Source of the DNA: Borreliella chilensis
GTDB taxonomy: Bacteria; Spirochaetota; Spirochaetia; Borreliales; Borreliaceae
NCBI GenBank assembly: GCA_000808095.1
Contig: CP009910.1
Span: forward strand, 620,001-684,000
DNA: 64,000 bases
Direction: 5' to 3'
Shown: positions 19,779 to 31,336 of the stretch, piece after piece
Layout of the letters: the number at the start of each line of letters is the position of its first letter
How positions within the stretch are numbered: position 1 is the first letter of the stretch
The notes under the pieces: generated by a model
Told to the model about the DNA's origin: nothing
The model's input: the letters and a program-made list of their open reading frames with translations, nothing else
Database searches by the model: none
Program-made: the position numbers and the translations under genes

Positions 19779-19931
19779 ATGAAAGATGGAGTTAGAAGAC
19801 CTTCAGGCAGTAGAGCTTCTTTTGATTCTCAGCCTCATGCTAAAAGTTTGGGTAAGAATAACAGTTTTGCTAGTTTTGCTAAAAATAATTTGGGAAAGAA
19901 TTTTTCAAAGGGTAAGAAAAAAGGTAAATAA
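19779..19931 (+). CDS. 50-residue basic microprotein after lon
   Basis: A short ORF with AGGAG 7 bases before the ATG, located between lon and a bidirectional terminator whose left arm begins at the last base of its stop codon. The product is rich in Lys, Gly, Ser, Asn and Arg (starts MKDGVRRPSGSRASF, ends KGKKKGK), has no hydrophobic segment and carries an FAS-FAKN near-repeat. The B31 counterpart would be BB0614 (hypothetical), from memory. A longer overlapping frame at 19786-19983 runs through the terminator and lacks a ribosome-binding site, so it is a shadow. Function unknown; a nucleic-acid or ribosome-binding role is only suggested by charge. Confidence 0.75.
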   Translation: MKDGVRRPSGSRASFDSQPHAKSLGKNNSFASFAKNNLGKNFSKGKKKGK

Positions 19932-19958
19932 AAAAGTGGCCAATTATAGCCACTTTTT
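19931..19958. terminator. Bidirectional terminator between the microprotein gene and rpsD
   Basis: A perfect 10-bp stem AAAAAGTGGC/GCCACTTTTT with an 8-base loop, flanked by A and T tracts, serves both convergent units. Confidence 0.92.
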
Positions 19959-19985
19959 GGTTTTCTTGATATTTCATAAATAAGT

Positions 19986-20612
19986 TTATGCTCTCTTAGA
20001 ATAATACTCTACTACCATTTGCTCATTAGCAAGTGTAGGTATTTCATCTCTTGATGGAGAATGCTTTACTTTTATATTTAAGTCATCGGCGTTTACTTCT
20101 ATCCAGGTTGGTAAATTTCTAAGAGACGAGGTTTTTTCTATATTCGATCTTATTAATTTTTTTAGACTGTCTTTTTCTTTTATTTGAATTTGATCATTAG
20201 CTCTTAGTATTATTGAAGGGATTGTAACTCTTCTTCCATTTAATATAATAATACCGTGAGAAACTATTTGCCTTGCATGTGCTCTTGAGATAGCAAATCC
20301 AGCTCTATATACAACATTGTCAATTCTTCTCTCAAGTATTGACAAGAGATTGTCTCCGGTAACACCATGATGTTTTCTTGCTTCTTTAAAGGTGTTGGTT
20401 AGCTGTCTTTCGCTTACACCATAAGTAAACTTTATCTTTTGCTTTTCTATTAATTGTTTTCCATATTCTGTGATTTTAGCTTTTCTTGCTTTTCCATGCA
20501 TTCCAGGTGGATGTGGCTTTTTCTTAAGGATTTTGTCATATTTTGGCTGTTCAAAAATGTTAATTCCGAATCTCCTTACCAGCTTACCTTTAGCTATTTG
20601 TTTTCTATTCAT
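19986..20612 (-). CDS. rpsD: 30S ribosomal protein S4
   Basis: Primary 16S rRNA-binding protein that nucleates small-subunit assembly. 208 residues from ATG 20612; a TTG three bases earlier is in frame but too close to GAGGA. The S4 RNA-binding domain (about 98-160; RRIDNVVYRAGFA and HARQIVSHGIIILNGRRV) is intact. It lies 28 bases downstream of the initiator tRNA gene on the same strand and is probably read from the same promoter. Not with the main ribosomal operon here. Confidence 0.95.
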   Translation of the reverse strand: MNRKQIAKGKLVRRFGINIFEQPKYDKILKKKPHPPGMHGKARKAKITEYGKQLIEKQKIKFTYGVSERQLTNTFKEARKHHGVTGDNLLSILERRIDNVVYRAGFAISRAHARQIVSHGIIILNGRRVTIPSIILRANDQIQIKEKDSLKKLIRSNIEKTSSLRNLPTWIEVNADDLNIKVKHSPSRDEIPTLANEQMVVEYYSKRA

Positions 20613-20640
20613 CAATTCCTCGCATATTAAAAATAAAGTA

Positions 20641-20713
<73 letters not shown>

Positions 20714-20727
20714 TCTTACAGTTTAAA

Positions 20728-20757
20728 ATGTTAGCATAATTTTATTGTAAGTGTCAA
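20728..20757 (-). promoter_or_regulatory. Promoter of tRNA-fMet and rpsD
   Basis: Consensus TTGACA (complement of 20752-20757) and TAACAT (complement of 20728-20733) are 18 bases apart and end 14 bases before the tRNA. Confidence 0.65.
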
Positions 20758-20780
20758 TTATTTGTTTATTATTAATTTAA

Positions 20781-22118
20781 TTAGACTAAAAAATATATAT
20801 CATTTATTTCTTTATATTCTTGTTTTATTATTTTTTTAATGTCTTGGATTTTATTTATAAAACTTTGCAAGTCATTTTCTGAATTTAAATTTATTTTAAT
20901 ATAAAGCACAAGTTTATTGCCTTGGTTATGGAAATTGAGTGTTTTAAAGTTTATATTTAAATTTTTTAATGTATCTTTTACGTTTCTTTTGAGATCTATA
21001 TTTTGTTTTGAGAGCAAATTGTTTGCATTATTTATTATTACGTTAAGTCCTTCTTTTATTATTATAAAGCCAATAAATATAGACATAATTTTGTCAAAAC
21101 CGCTCCACATGTAAGTTGCAAGAAGTAAACTTAGTGTAATTCCTCCATGTGAGAATATACAGTTTTTATCGGCTGAGGCTAATGCTAGGAGAAGTTGGTT
21201 GTTGTATCTTTTACCTATTTGGAATTTTGTTAAATATTCTATTATTTTCACTATAAAAAAAATGAAGGGGATTATGGGTATCCATAAGCTTTTTTTAAGG
21301 GATTTATTTGAAAATATTTCTAGTATATTTTTTTTGTCTTCTTCGCTGTGATCGTGGGAGTGATCGTGATCGTGATCATGATCATGTATAGTATCATGTT
21401 TATTTTTGCTTTGGTGTATGTGTAGATTAAATCCAGATTCTCCCCCAAGAGTGATAAATTTATTTAATCCGGTTGTATTTAAAAATAGTGTAAATCCTGC
21501 AATAAGTATAATTATTCCCATGATAAATGCTATTAGGCTTTCCATTAGCTTGTGTCCATGAGGGTAGTGAATAGTTTCAGGTCTGCTTGTAATTTTTAAA
21601 CTGAAGTAAGTTATTGTAGACAAAACAAAATCGGCCATGACGTGGAAAGCATCAGCAATGAGTGCAAATGAGTTGAACAGTATTCCAACAGTAAGCTTGG
21701 AAGATATTGATGCTACTTCGGTAAATATAGATATTATTCCTATTCCCATTACAAATTTATCTTCTTCTATGTCAGGTGCTAATTCTTTTTTGTATTGAGA
21801 ATTTCTATTTTCAAATCCTAAGCTTAAAAGTTCTTCTTGTATTTCAGTGATTTTACATAAAATTGTTTTAAATTTATTTTTTTTCCCGTAGTGAATTAAA
21901 TTGCTAATCATTATTCTTTCTATACCTTCTGATTTAAAATCATTATCGATATAAAAATGCATTATTTCAATTTTATCATCGCTTGCTTTTGCTTTAAGAT
22001 TTGCGATTAATTTTGAATTGTTTTCAATATAAACGATGCAGATATCGTTTTTTTTTAAAGGACCCAGTTTTAAATAAGCAAATTTATTAATGTTTTTTAA
22101 GCTTATTATCTTGACCAT
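20781..22118 (-). CDS. Cation diffusion facilitator with N-terminal GNAT-like domain (B31 BB0616 type)
   Basis: 445 residues. Residues about 25-105 resemble a GNAT acetyltransferase fold: a beta strand, then DNDFKSEGIERIMISNLI in place of the acetyl-CoA loop, and LLSLGFENR as the terminal strand. From about 122 a cation-efflux membrane domain follows, with DAFHVMAD (H159, D163) as the first metal site, and a His/Asp-rich loop (241-257) between spans four and five. The second HxxxD-type site seems degenerate (314-326, SADKNCIFSHGG). The most likely role is metal export from the cytosol (Zn, Mn or similar), with the front domain perhaps a sensor. AGGAG is 13 bases from the ATG. Confidence 0.8.
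   Translation of the reverse strand: MVKIISLKNINKFAYLKLGPLKKNDICIVYIENNSKLIANLKAKASDDKIEIMHFYIDNDFKSEGIERIMISNLIHYGKKNKFKTILCKITEIQEELLSLGFENRNSQYKKELAPDIEEDKFVMGIGIISIFTEVASISSKLTVGILFNSFALIADAFHVMADFVLSTITYFSLKITSRPETIHYPHGHKLMESLIAFIMGIIILIAGFTLFLNTTGLNKFITLGGESGFNLHIHQSKNKHDTIHDHDHDHDHSHDHSEEDKKNILEIFSNKSLKKSLWIPIIPFIFFIVKIIEYLTKFQIGKRYNNQLLLALASADKNCIFSHGGITLSLLLATYMWSGFDKIMSIFIGFIIIKEGLNVIINNANNLLSKQNIDLKRNVKDTLKNLNINFKTLNFHNQGNKLVLYIKINLNSENDLQSFINKIQDIKKIIKQEYKEINDIYFLV
21361..21384. repeat. Hexanucleotide repeat inside the efflux gene
   Basis: Four tandem TGATCR units encode the alternating His-Asp loop of the efflux protein. Unit number can change without a frameshift. Confidence 0.8.
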
Positions 22119-22239
22119 AATTGTAACATTCTCCTAGTTATTGCATAATTTTATTAATATAGTGTTAAATGCTATATTTTATCATTTATTAAATTTAAGC
22201 TCAATCTTAGTCTGTTAAGATAAAAGTGAGGAATATTTT

Positions 22240-22608
22240 ATGCGGCAATCGGATTTTTTTGTAAAAAAATGTAAAAAAAATATTTTAAATAATAATGATT
22301 TACACAGTTTGATTGAGAATATTAAAAATATTTTTTGTGAGTTTTTAAAAGAGTTTGACAGAAAGTCATTAGAGGATATATTCAATTATTATTATAAAGC
22401 TTATGATTTTAATAATAGTTTATACGGTTTTATAGAAAAATTTGTTCCAATTATTAATTTTTTATTATTGGAAAATTTAGAATATAGTTTTAATTCTGAT
22501 GAGAAAAAACTTATTTTAAATGTTTTTGATTTGTCTGCTAATATCCTTGAAAGCGATAAATTAAATAGACTTGCAAGTGCTGTAGTTTCTCTAAAGATGT
22601 TTGATTGA
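22240..22608 (+). CDS. Orphan protein of 122 residues (B31 BB0617 type)
   Basis: I do not recognise a family. The product is soluble-looking and mostly helical, rich in Asn, Lys, Leu and Phe, with no signal peptide, membrane span or Cys pattern beyond two isolated Cys. GAGGAAT precedes the ATG at good spacing, which supports it as a real gene. It stands alone: divergent from the efflux gene and convergent with cdd. Function unknown. Confidence 0.7.
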   Translation: MRQSDFFVKKCKKNILNNNDLHSLIENIKNIFCEFLKEFDRKSLEDIFNYYYKAYDFNNSLYGFIEKFVPIINFLLLENLEYSFNSDEKKLILNVFDLSANILESDKLNRLASAVVSLKMFD

Positions 22609-22630
22609 TTTAAATTTTTTTAAGTTTAGA

Positions 22631-23068
22631 TTATGTTACTCTTTGTAATTCTTTTTTATCAAAAGGAGCTTTAAGCAAATCTTTTAATGTATAGATTTTT
22701 ATTGGTGTTTTGTTTTCATTAAATGAATTAGATTCTGTTATTATTATTTTTGTATCTTGATCAAAAAATTCAGTCATAACTTGCAAACATATTGCACATG
22801 GAATAGATTCAGGGCTTGTATTGAGAAGTAAAAAATCTAGTGTTTGTACGCCAATTTTTGCAACCATGTTGAAAATTGCGTTTCTTTCTGCACAGGAAGT
22901 TGCTCCAAAGCTTGCATTCTCGACATTTGTTCCAATGAAAAAATCGTTTGTTTTACTTTTAATGCAGGCACCTACTTTGAATTTTGAATATGGGGAATAC
23001 GAATTGTTTCTTGCTTTTTCTGCCATATAAAATGCTTTATTAATATCTTCTTGTTTTGGCTTTTCCAA
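22631..23068 (-). CDS. cdd: Cytidine deaminase
   Basis: Zinc enzyme that deaminates (deoxy)cytidine to (deoxy)uridine for pyrimidine salvage. CAERNAIF carries the first zinc Cys and catalytic Glu; PCAICLQVM carries the other two Cys. TTG 23068 is chosen because GAGGA lies 6 bases upstream; a GTG at 23080 would overlap that Shine-Dalgarno. This gives 145 residues, close to the family's 130-140. Salvage fits an organism without de novo pyrimidine synthesis. Confidence 0.9.
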   Translation of the reverse strand: MEKPKQEDINKAFYMAEKARNNSYSPYSKFKVGACIKSKTNDFFIGTNVENASFGATSCAERNAIFNMVAKIGVQTLDFLLLNTSPESIPCAICLQVMTEFFDQDTKIIITESNSFNENKTPIKIYTLKDLLKAPFDKKELQRVT

Positions 23069-23106
23069 AATTGTCCTCACTTTTTATATTTCATTAGCTT
23101 TTGTAG

Positions 23107-25782
<2,676 letters not shown>

Positions 25783-25877
25783 TTAACCATATAAATAACG
25801 AATGCTAACTTTAATATCTGTATTTATTAGCAAATCATTTTGTATTATACTTTATAATGGTGCTTTTGAATAATACA

Positions 25878-25906
25878 TTGACAAAGCAGTATTGAATTTA
25901 TACACT
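25878..25906 (+). promoter_or_regulatory. Promoter of the CAT tRNA
   Basis: TTGACA (25878-25883), a 17-base spacer and TACACT (25901-25906) end 14 bases before the tRNA. It probably also serves the DJ-1-like gene. Confidence 0.7.
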
Positions 25907-25920
25907 TATTAAAAGCTTAA

Positions 25921-25994
25921 GCTGATGTAGCTCAGTTGGTTAGAGCACTCGGCTCATATCCGAGTTGTCGTGGGTTCAAGTCCCTCCATCAGCA
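25921..25994 (+). tRNA. tRNA with CAT anticodon, probably elongator Met
   Basis: A complete cloverleaf with acceptor GCTGATG/CATCAGC, anticodon loop CTCATAT and discriminator A. A paired position 1-72 excludes the initiator. Ile (lysidine-modified CAT) is the alternative; the acceptor lacks the C4-G69 and C5-G68 pairs favoured by TilS in E. coli, so Met is preferred. CCA not encoded. Confidence 0.85.
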
Positions 25995-26007
25995 TTAGGA
26001 GTTATGA

Positions 26008-26562
26008 ATGGTAGTGGGAATAATTCTTGCAAATGGCTTTGAAGATATTGAGGCCATAATCCCAATCGATATTTTAAGACGGGGTAATGTTAATATTCAA
26101 GTTGTCAGTGTAAATGATGACAATGTTGTAATAAGCTCAAAAGGCGTTTCTTTTTTAACAGATGATGTAATATCAAATTGTAAGGTTGATAGTTTTGACT
26201 TAATAATTCTTCCGGGAGGCATGCCTGGAGCTACAAATCTTTTTAATTCAAAGAAATTGGATTTTATTTTAAAAGATATGAATGCTAGAGGTAAGTTTAT
26301 TGCGGCTATTTGTGCTTCTCCAGTAGTAGTGCTTGCTGCTAAAGGTCTTTTGAAGGTTAATAAGTTTACATGTTATCCTGGATTGGAAAAAAATGCATTT
26401 GATGGTGAGTTTGTAGATAAAAATGTTGTTATCAGCAATAATTTTATTACCTCTAAAGGAGTTGGGACTTCATTTGAATTTGCTTTTACTCTTCTTGAAA
26501 TGGTAAAGGGAAGGCAAATAATGGAAAGTGTTAAAAAAGCAACTTTATTTTGTGACAATTAA
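26008..26562 (+). CDS. DJ-1/PfpI-family protein
   Basis: 184 residues of the DJ-1/ThiJ/YajL group. The reactive Cys is C102 in AAICASPVVVLAA and the conserved Glu is E15 in NGFEDIEA, matching C106 and E18 of human DJ-1. Family members protect against carbonyl or oxidative damage, act as chaperones or deglycases (debated). It begins 14 bases after the tRNA and has TAGGAG before the ATG, so it is probably cut from a tRNA-mRNA transcript. Confidence 0.9.
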   Translation: MVVGIILANGFEDIEAIIPIDILRRGNVNIQVVSVNDDNVVISSKGVSFLTDDVISNCKVDSFDLIILPGGMPGATNLFNSKKLDFILKDMNARGKFIAAICASPVVVLAAKGLLKVNKFTCYPGLEKNAFDGEFVDKNVVISNNFITSKGVGTSFEFAFTLLEMVKGRQIMESVKKATLFCDN

Positions 26563-26622
26563 ATAAGAACTATTTTAAATAGGTTTAGTAAATAAATCAA
26601 ATTTAGTTTTTAAAATTGAGAA

Positions 26623-27840
26623 TTATAAATTTTTTGGAATCAAGTGGTAAATGTCTTCAAGGATGGTTGATTCTTCATTTGTTGGTATTACTAATATTTT
26701 TATTTTACTATTAGTAGTTGATATTTCGGATTCTAAATTTTTATTTTGAGCTATTTTATTTTTTTCAGGATCTAGATCTATTCCAATTTTTTCAAATCCT
26801 TTTAATGCAAGCTCTCTTATTTTATAATCAACAATGCCAATTCCACCTGTAAAAACTATTGCATCAGTATTAAAATCAAGAATGGCCATGTAAGATCCAA
26901 TGTATTTTTTTATTCTATAGGTCATTATCTCTACTGCAAGTTTTGATTGATATTCTCCTTTTTCAATATTGTTCCAAATGTCTCTCATATCATTTGATTT
27001 TTCAGAAATTCCTAGTATACCGCTTTCTTTATTTAATATTTCTTCAATTTGTTCGGTGTTTTTATTTAATATATTGCTCATTAAATTAATAATTGATGGA
27101 TCTATGTCACCACTTCTTGTTCCCATTGCAAGGCCTTCAAGTGGAGTAATTCCCATGCTTGTGTCGTAAGATTTTCCACCTTTAACAGCATTAATGCTTG
27201 CTCCATTTCCAAGATGTAATATTATTAAATTTAGATTATCTATTTTTTTATTTAGAATTTCTGAAGATTTTTTTGTTATGTACGAATAAGAAAGGCCATG
27301 AAAGCCATATTTTCGAATGTTATATTTTTTATACCAAGAATATGGGGTTGCATAAAGAAAAGCGTGTTCTTTTATAGTTTGATGCCATGATGTATCGAAG
27401 CATATAACTTGTCTTGTGTGTGGTAAAATTTTAAGAACCGCTTCTATTGCAGTGATTGCGCTTGGATTGTGAAGTGGAGCAAGTTCAGAAATTTGTTTTA
27501 ATTTAGCCAAAACACTATTTTTAAGAATTACTGAATTTTTAAGGCTTGAGCCTCCATGTACAACTCTATGTCCTATTATTTTAATTTCACTGATAGTTTT
27601 AAGGATTTTTGAATTACTGTTTAATAATGTTTTAAACATTTTTTTTATTGCTTTTTGATGATTTTCAATTCCTTGTACAAATTTTTCTGTTGTTAATCCG
27701 TCAGTATTTGTAATCTTTATGATTGATTCTTGAGATTTTATTTTTTCAATAATTCCAGATATTAATTTTTTTGAATTTTCATATTGATAAATAGCAAATT
27801 TTAAGGAAGAACTTCCTGTGTTTATGATTAATATTTTCAT
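26623..27840 (-). CDS. ackA: Acetate kinase
   Basis: Converts acetyl-phosphate and ADP to acetate and ATP, or the reverse; in Borrelia, host acetate may feed the acetyl-CoA and mevalonate route. 405 residues, normal length. N-terminal [36 protein letters not shown] and the C-terminal VIPTNEE segments are all present. It lies 25 bases downstream of mfd, probably on the same transcript. Confidence 0.96.
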   Translation of the reverse strand: MKILIINTGSSSLKFAIYQYENSKKLISGIIEKIKSQESIIKITNTDGLTTEKFVQGIENHQKAIKKMFKTLLNSNSKILKTISEIKIIGHRVVHGGSSLKNSVILKNSVLAKLKQISELAPLHNPSAITAIEAVLKILPHTRQVICFDTSWHQTIKEHAFLYATPYSWYKKYNIRKYGFHGLSYSYITKKSSEILNKKIDNLNLIILHLGNGASINAVKGGKSYDTSMGITPLEGLAMGTRSGDIDPSIINLMSNILNKNTEQIEEILNKESGILGISEKSNDMRDIWNNIEKGEYQSKLAVEIMTYRIKKYIGSYMAILDFNTDAIVFTGGIGIVDYKIRELALKGFEKIGIDLDPEKNKIAQNKNLESEISTTNSKIKILVIPTNEESTILEDIYHLIPKNL

Positions 27841-27865
27841 TTTTTATCCTTTTTTGTTTGACAAG

Positions 27866-30800
27866 CTATGTGTTTTCTTTTAGTAAGTTAATATTTTTAT
27901 ATATATAATTTATTTTCTCAGATTTTTCAATATTTTTTAAGCTTAAAAAGATTGATTTTTGATTTGATGGATTTAATCCTAATAAATTAGGATGTTTTTG
28001 AAGTATTTCTATTATTTTTTCCATAGGAATGCTCTCTGTATTTTTATATTCTATTTCTAAAGTTCTATTTGTTTCTTTTAGTTTTGCTATGTTTAATTTT
28101 TTTGCTAAAATCTTAAGTTCAGTCAACATTAGTAAGCTATTTATTTCTTTAGGAATGGGTCCAAAATTATTATGGATTTCTTCTCTTATCTTTTTATTTT
28201 CTTCTTCGGTTTGAATTTCAAAGATTTTTTTGTAGATTAGTATTTTGGATTGTTCATTTTTTGCATAATTATCAGGAATAAAGCCGCTGTAATTAATTTC
28301 AATATCAATGTCTTCTTCTGATGAAATTTTTCCCATTTTTTTTTCAATTGCTTTGTTTAACATTGTTAGGTAGCAATCTAATCCAATCGATTCAATTTCT
28401 CCATGCTGTTCTCTGCCAAGCAAATTCCCAACTCCTCTTATTTCCATATCTTTCATTGCTATTTTAAATCCTGATCCTAGTTCTGAAAATTCGGTTATTG
28501 CTCTTAGCCTTTCAATAGAGCGTTCATTTAGTTTTCCACTGTCTTGATACAAAAAATAAGCATAAGCTTTTTCAGAGCCTCTTCCAACTCTCCCTTTTAG
28601 TTGATATAGCTGCGCTAGTCCAAACTTATTTGCATTATTGATTATTATTGTATTTGCATTTGGAATATCTATGCCATTTTCAATTATTGTTGTTGCCAAT
28701 AGAATTTGATATGCTTTTTTAATAAAATTGTGCATTATTCCTTCAATTTCTTCACCTGTGAGTTTTCCATGAATTATTGCAATTCTTGCATAAGGAGTTA
28801 ATTTTTCAATTAGTGTTTTTAAATAGTGCAATTCTTCAATATTATGGTTTACTAAAAAAACTTGACCATCTCGAGATAGTTCACTTTCAATCGCATGTTT
28901 TATTAAAAGTTCATTAAAGGACTCTAAATAAGTTTCTATTTTTACCCTGTTTTTAGGTGGGATTTTTAAAACAGAAATATCTCTTAGTTTAATTAGTGAC
29001 ATGTGAAGAGATCTAGGAATTGGTGTTGCAGAAAGAGCAAGACAATCAACAGAAATTTTTATTTCTTTAAGTTTTTCTTTTTCCTTTACGCCAAATCTTT
29101 GCTCTTCATCAATTATTATTAATCCCAAACTTTTGCAGGCGAATTTTTTTGAAAGAATTTTATGTGTTCCTATTATGATATCAATTTCTCCACTTTTTAA
29201 TTCTTTTAAAATTCGTTTTTCTGCGTTTTTGTTTGTAAATCTGCTTAATACTTCAATTTTGATTGGAAAATTTTTGAATCTTTTTTCAAATGTATTGAAA
29301 TGCTGTTCTGCTAGAATAGTTGTTGGTGAAAGGACAATAACCTGCTTGTTGCCCATTACAGCTTTAAATGCGGCTCTCATTGCTACTTCAGTTTTTCCAA
29401 ATCCAACATCTCCACAAAGAAGGCGATCCATTACCTTAAAGCTCATCATGTCTTTTTTGATTTCTTTTATTGCTGTTATTTGATCTGGAGTTTCATCGTA
29501 TGGAAATTCAGATTCAAATAACAGTTGTAATTCGTTATCTTTTGGATATTTAATGCCTTTGGCACTTTCTCTTTTTGAGTAAAGTTCTATTAATTTGTCT
29601 GCAATCTCTTCGATTCTTTTTTTTGCGTTCGCTTTATTTTTTATCCATGTCTTAGAACTAATTTTGTCTAATTTTACATTTTTAGACTCACTACCAATGT
29701 ATTTTTGGATTAAATTTGTTTGTTCTATTGGAATAAATAGTTTTTCTCCTTCGGCGTACTCAATCTCAATATAGTCCTTTTCAATAGAGCTTGTTTTTAT
29801 TCTTTTTATTTGCCTGAATATGCCAATTCCATGGTTTATGTGAACCACATGGCTATTTTTTTCAATTTCAATGAAAGAATCAATAGCTTTTGTTTTTGAA
29901 GATTCAAAGACTTTGTTTATTTTTTGACCTGTATTGAAGATGTTTGATTCAAGAATAATGGCAATTTTTTCTTTTTCTAATATTAAAGAGCTAGATATTT
30001 TTAAAACCTCAATTGTTACTTTTGGTAATTCTTTGAAAATATATTTAAGTTTTTCTTTTTGTGATTCAGATTCTGCTGCAATAATGATTTTAAATCCATT
30101 TTTTAGCCAATTTTTGAATTCTTCTTTTGCAAGCATAATATTTGAAAAAAAGCTTCTCTGGCTTTCAATTTTAAATTCTACAATTTCTTTAGATTTAGAA
30201 CTTTTAATTTTTGAGAATAAGACATCGCTTTTTAGATTGAAGTTTTTGGAATTTAAGAGAATCCTTTTTGGATCAATTATATTTTTACCAGCTTCTTTTG
30301 CTTCTTTGTAAAGATTTTCATACTCTTGGCGTATTTTTTCAATTTCTTTTTCAAAATTGTTAATTTCAAAGTTGACAATAGGTATATGTTTTTCAATTTC
30401 ATCACTTAAATAAGTATTTGCTACTAGTGGATAAAACATTTCTTCTGTTTTTGTTTCTTTTTTTAAATGCAACTCCTCAATAAATTTTTTATATTCAGCA
30501 GTTTCAATCTTTGTTTCTAAGTTATAAATATTTTCATTATTCCAAATAATTTCTTTTTTTGGAATAATTTGGAATTCTAAAATTTCATCATCTTGTTTTA
30601 ATTGGGTTAAAGGATTGAATTTTCTTATTTCTTCTATTTTATCAAAGTTTAGTACAATTCTTATTGGGTTTTGTTCTCCAAAAGAGTATAGGTCTATAAT
30701 TTCTCCTTTTATTGTAAATTCTCCTGGAATTGTTACTCTGAATGTTTTTTCATACCCTAATTTTACAAGAGTTTTTTCAATTTTTGTTGTGTTAATTTTA

Positions 30801-31240
30801 GTATTTTTTGTAATTTTGAATACCTCCTTTAATAAGGTATTTCTATCAGGTATTCTGCTGAGCAATGATGTTAAGACTGTAATGTATATCCCAGGAGTTT
30901 TTTTATAAAGATTGATCAGGAATTTAGCTCTTTCGTTAAAAATCGTGCTTTTTGAACCAATCCCTTTATATACAAGCGGACTAAAATAGTTAAATTCAAA
31001 TATTTGATTTGTAATTATTTTTAAATCATTTTTGATTTTATCTAATGTAAGCTCATCTTTAACTATTAATATTATTTTTCCGGTTTTACTATATTCTTTG
31101 ATTCTGTTAATTAAGAAAGCTTTGAAAAATCCTTCATATCCTGTTAATGAAAAAAATGTGTTTTGTTCTAAATATTCTTTCATTTTTTTTAAATTGGAAT
31201 TATTTTTTAATATTGTTGTTAGTATTTCATCTATATTCAT
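27866..31240 (-). CDS. mfd: Transcription-repair coupling factor
   Basis: Removes RNA polymerase stalled at lesions and recruits UvrA. 1124 residues: degenerate UvrB-like N-terminal domains, CarD-type polymerase-interacting domain near 450-510 (SHVVHINHGIGIFRQ), then RecG-like helicase domains with Walker A CGDVGFGKTE, DEEQ and the VGRGSEKAYAYFLY motif, ending with the TRCF domain. AAAGGT before the ATG. It shares an operon with ackA. Confidence 0.96.
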   Translation of the reverse strand: MNIDEILTTILKNNSNLKKMKEYLEQNTFFSLTGYEGFFKAFLINRIKEYSKTGKIILIVKDELTLDKIKNDLKIITNQIFEFNYFSPLVYKGIGSKSTIFNERAKFLINLYKKTPGIYITVLTSLLSRIPDRNTLLKEVFKITKNTKINTTKIEKTLVKLGYEKTFRVTIPGEFTIKGEIIDLYSFGEQNPIRIVLNFDKIEEIRKFNPLTQLKQDDEILEFQIIPKKEIIWNNENIYNLETKIETAEYKKFIEELHLKKETKTEEMFYPLVANTYLSDEIEKHIPIVNFEINNFEKEIEKIRQEYENLYKEAKEAGKNIIDPKRILLNSKNFNLKSDVLFSKIKSSKSKEIVEFKIESQRSFFSNIMLAKEEFKNWLKNGFKIIIAAESESQKEKLKYIFKELPKVTIEVLKISSSLILEKEKIAIILESNIFNTGQKINKVFESSKTKAIDSFIEIEKNSHVVHINHGIGIFRQIKRIKTSSIEKDYIEIEYAEGEKLFIPIEQTNLIQKYIGSESKNVKLDKISSKTWIKNKANAKKRIEEIADKLIELYSKRESAKGIKYPKDNELQLLFESEFPYDETPDQITAIKEIKKDMMSFKVMDRLLCGDVGFGKTEVAMRAAFKAVMGNKQVIVLSPTTILAEQHFNTFEKRFKNFPIKIEVLSRFTNKNAEKRILKELKSGEIDIIIGTHKILSKKFACKSLGLIIIDEEQRFGVKEKEKLKEIKISVDCLALSATPIPRSLHMSLIKLRDISVLKIPPKNRVKIETYLESFNELLIKHAIESELSRDGQVFLVNHNIEELHYLKTLIEKLTPYARIAIIHGKLTGEEIEGIMHNFIKKAYQILLATTIIENGIDIPNANTIIINNANKFGLAQLYQLKGRVGRGSEKAYAYFLYQDSGKLNERSIERLRAITEFSELGSGFKIAMKDMEIRGVGNLLGREQHGEIESIGLDCYLTMLNKAIEKKMGKISSEEDIDIEINYSGFIPDNYAKNEQSKILIYKKIFEIQTEEENKKIREEIHNNFGPIPKEINSLLMLTELKILAKKLNIAKLKETNRTLEIEYKNTESIPMEKIIEILQKHPNLLGLNPSNQKSIFLSLKNIEKSEKINYIYKNINLLKENT

Positions 31241-31336
31241 TTTTTACCTTTTTGTTTAATTAATTTAGTATAATAATATACTATAGGTATTATTACTTTC
31301 TTTATATATAATGTGGTTAGGTTGTGAGGGGGGCTT

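Noticed and set aside
19786..19983. A 65-codon plus-strand ORF after lon
   Set aside because: It lacks a ribosome-binding site, reads through the terminator and is out of frame with the better 50-codon gene.
26570..26582. Small CTATTT-type palindrome after the DJ-1-like gene as a terminator
   Set aside because: AT-only and too short to separate from chance in this sequence.
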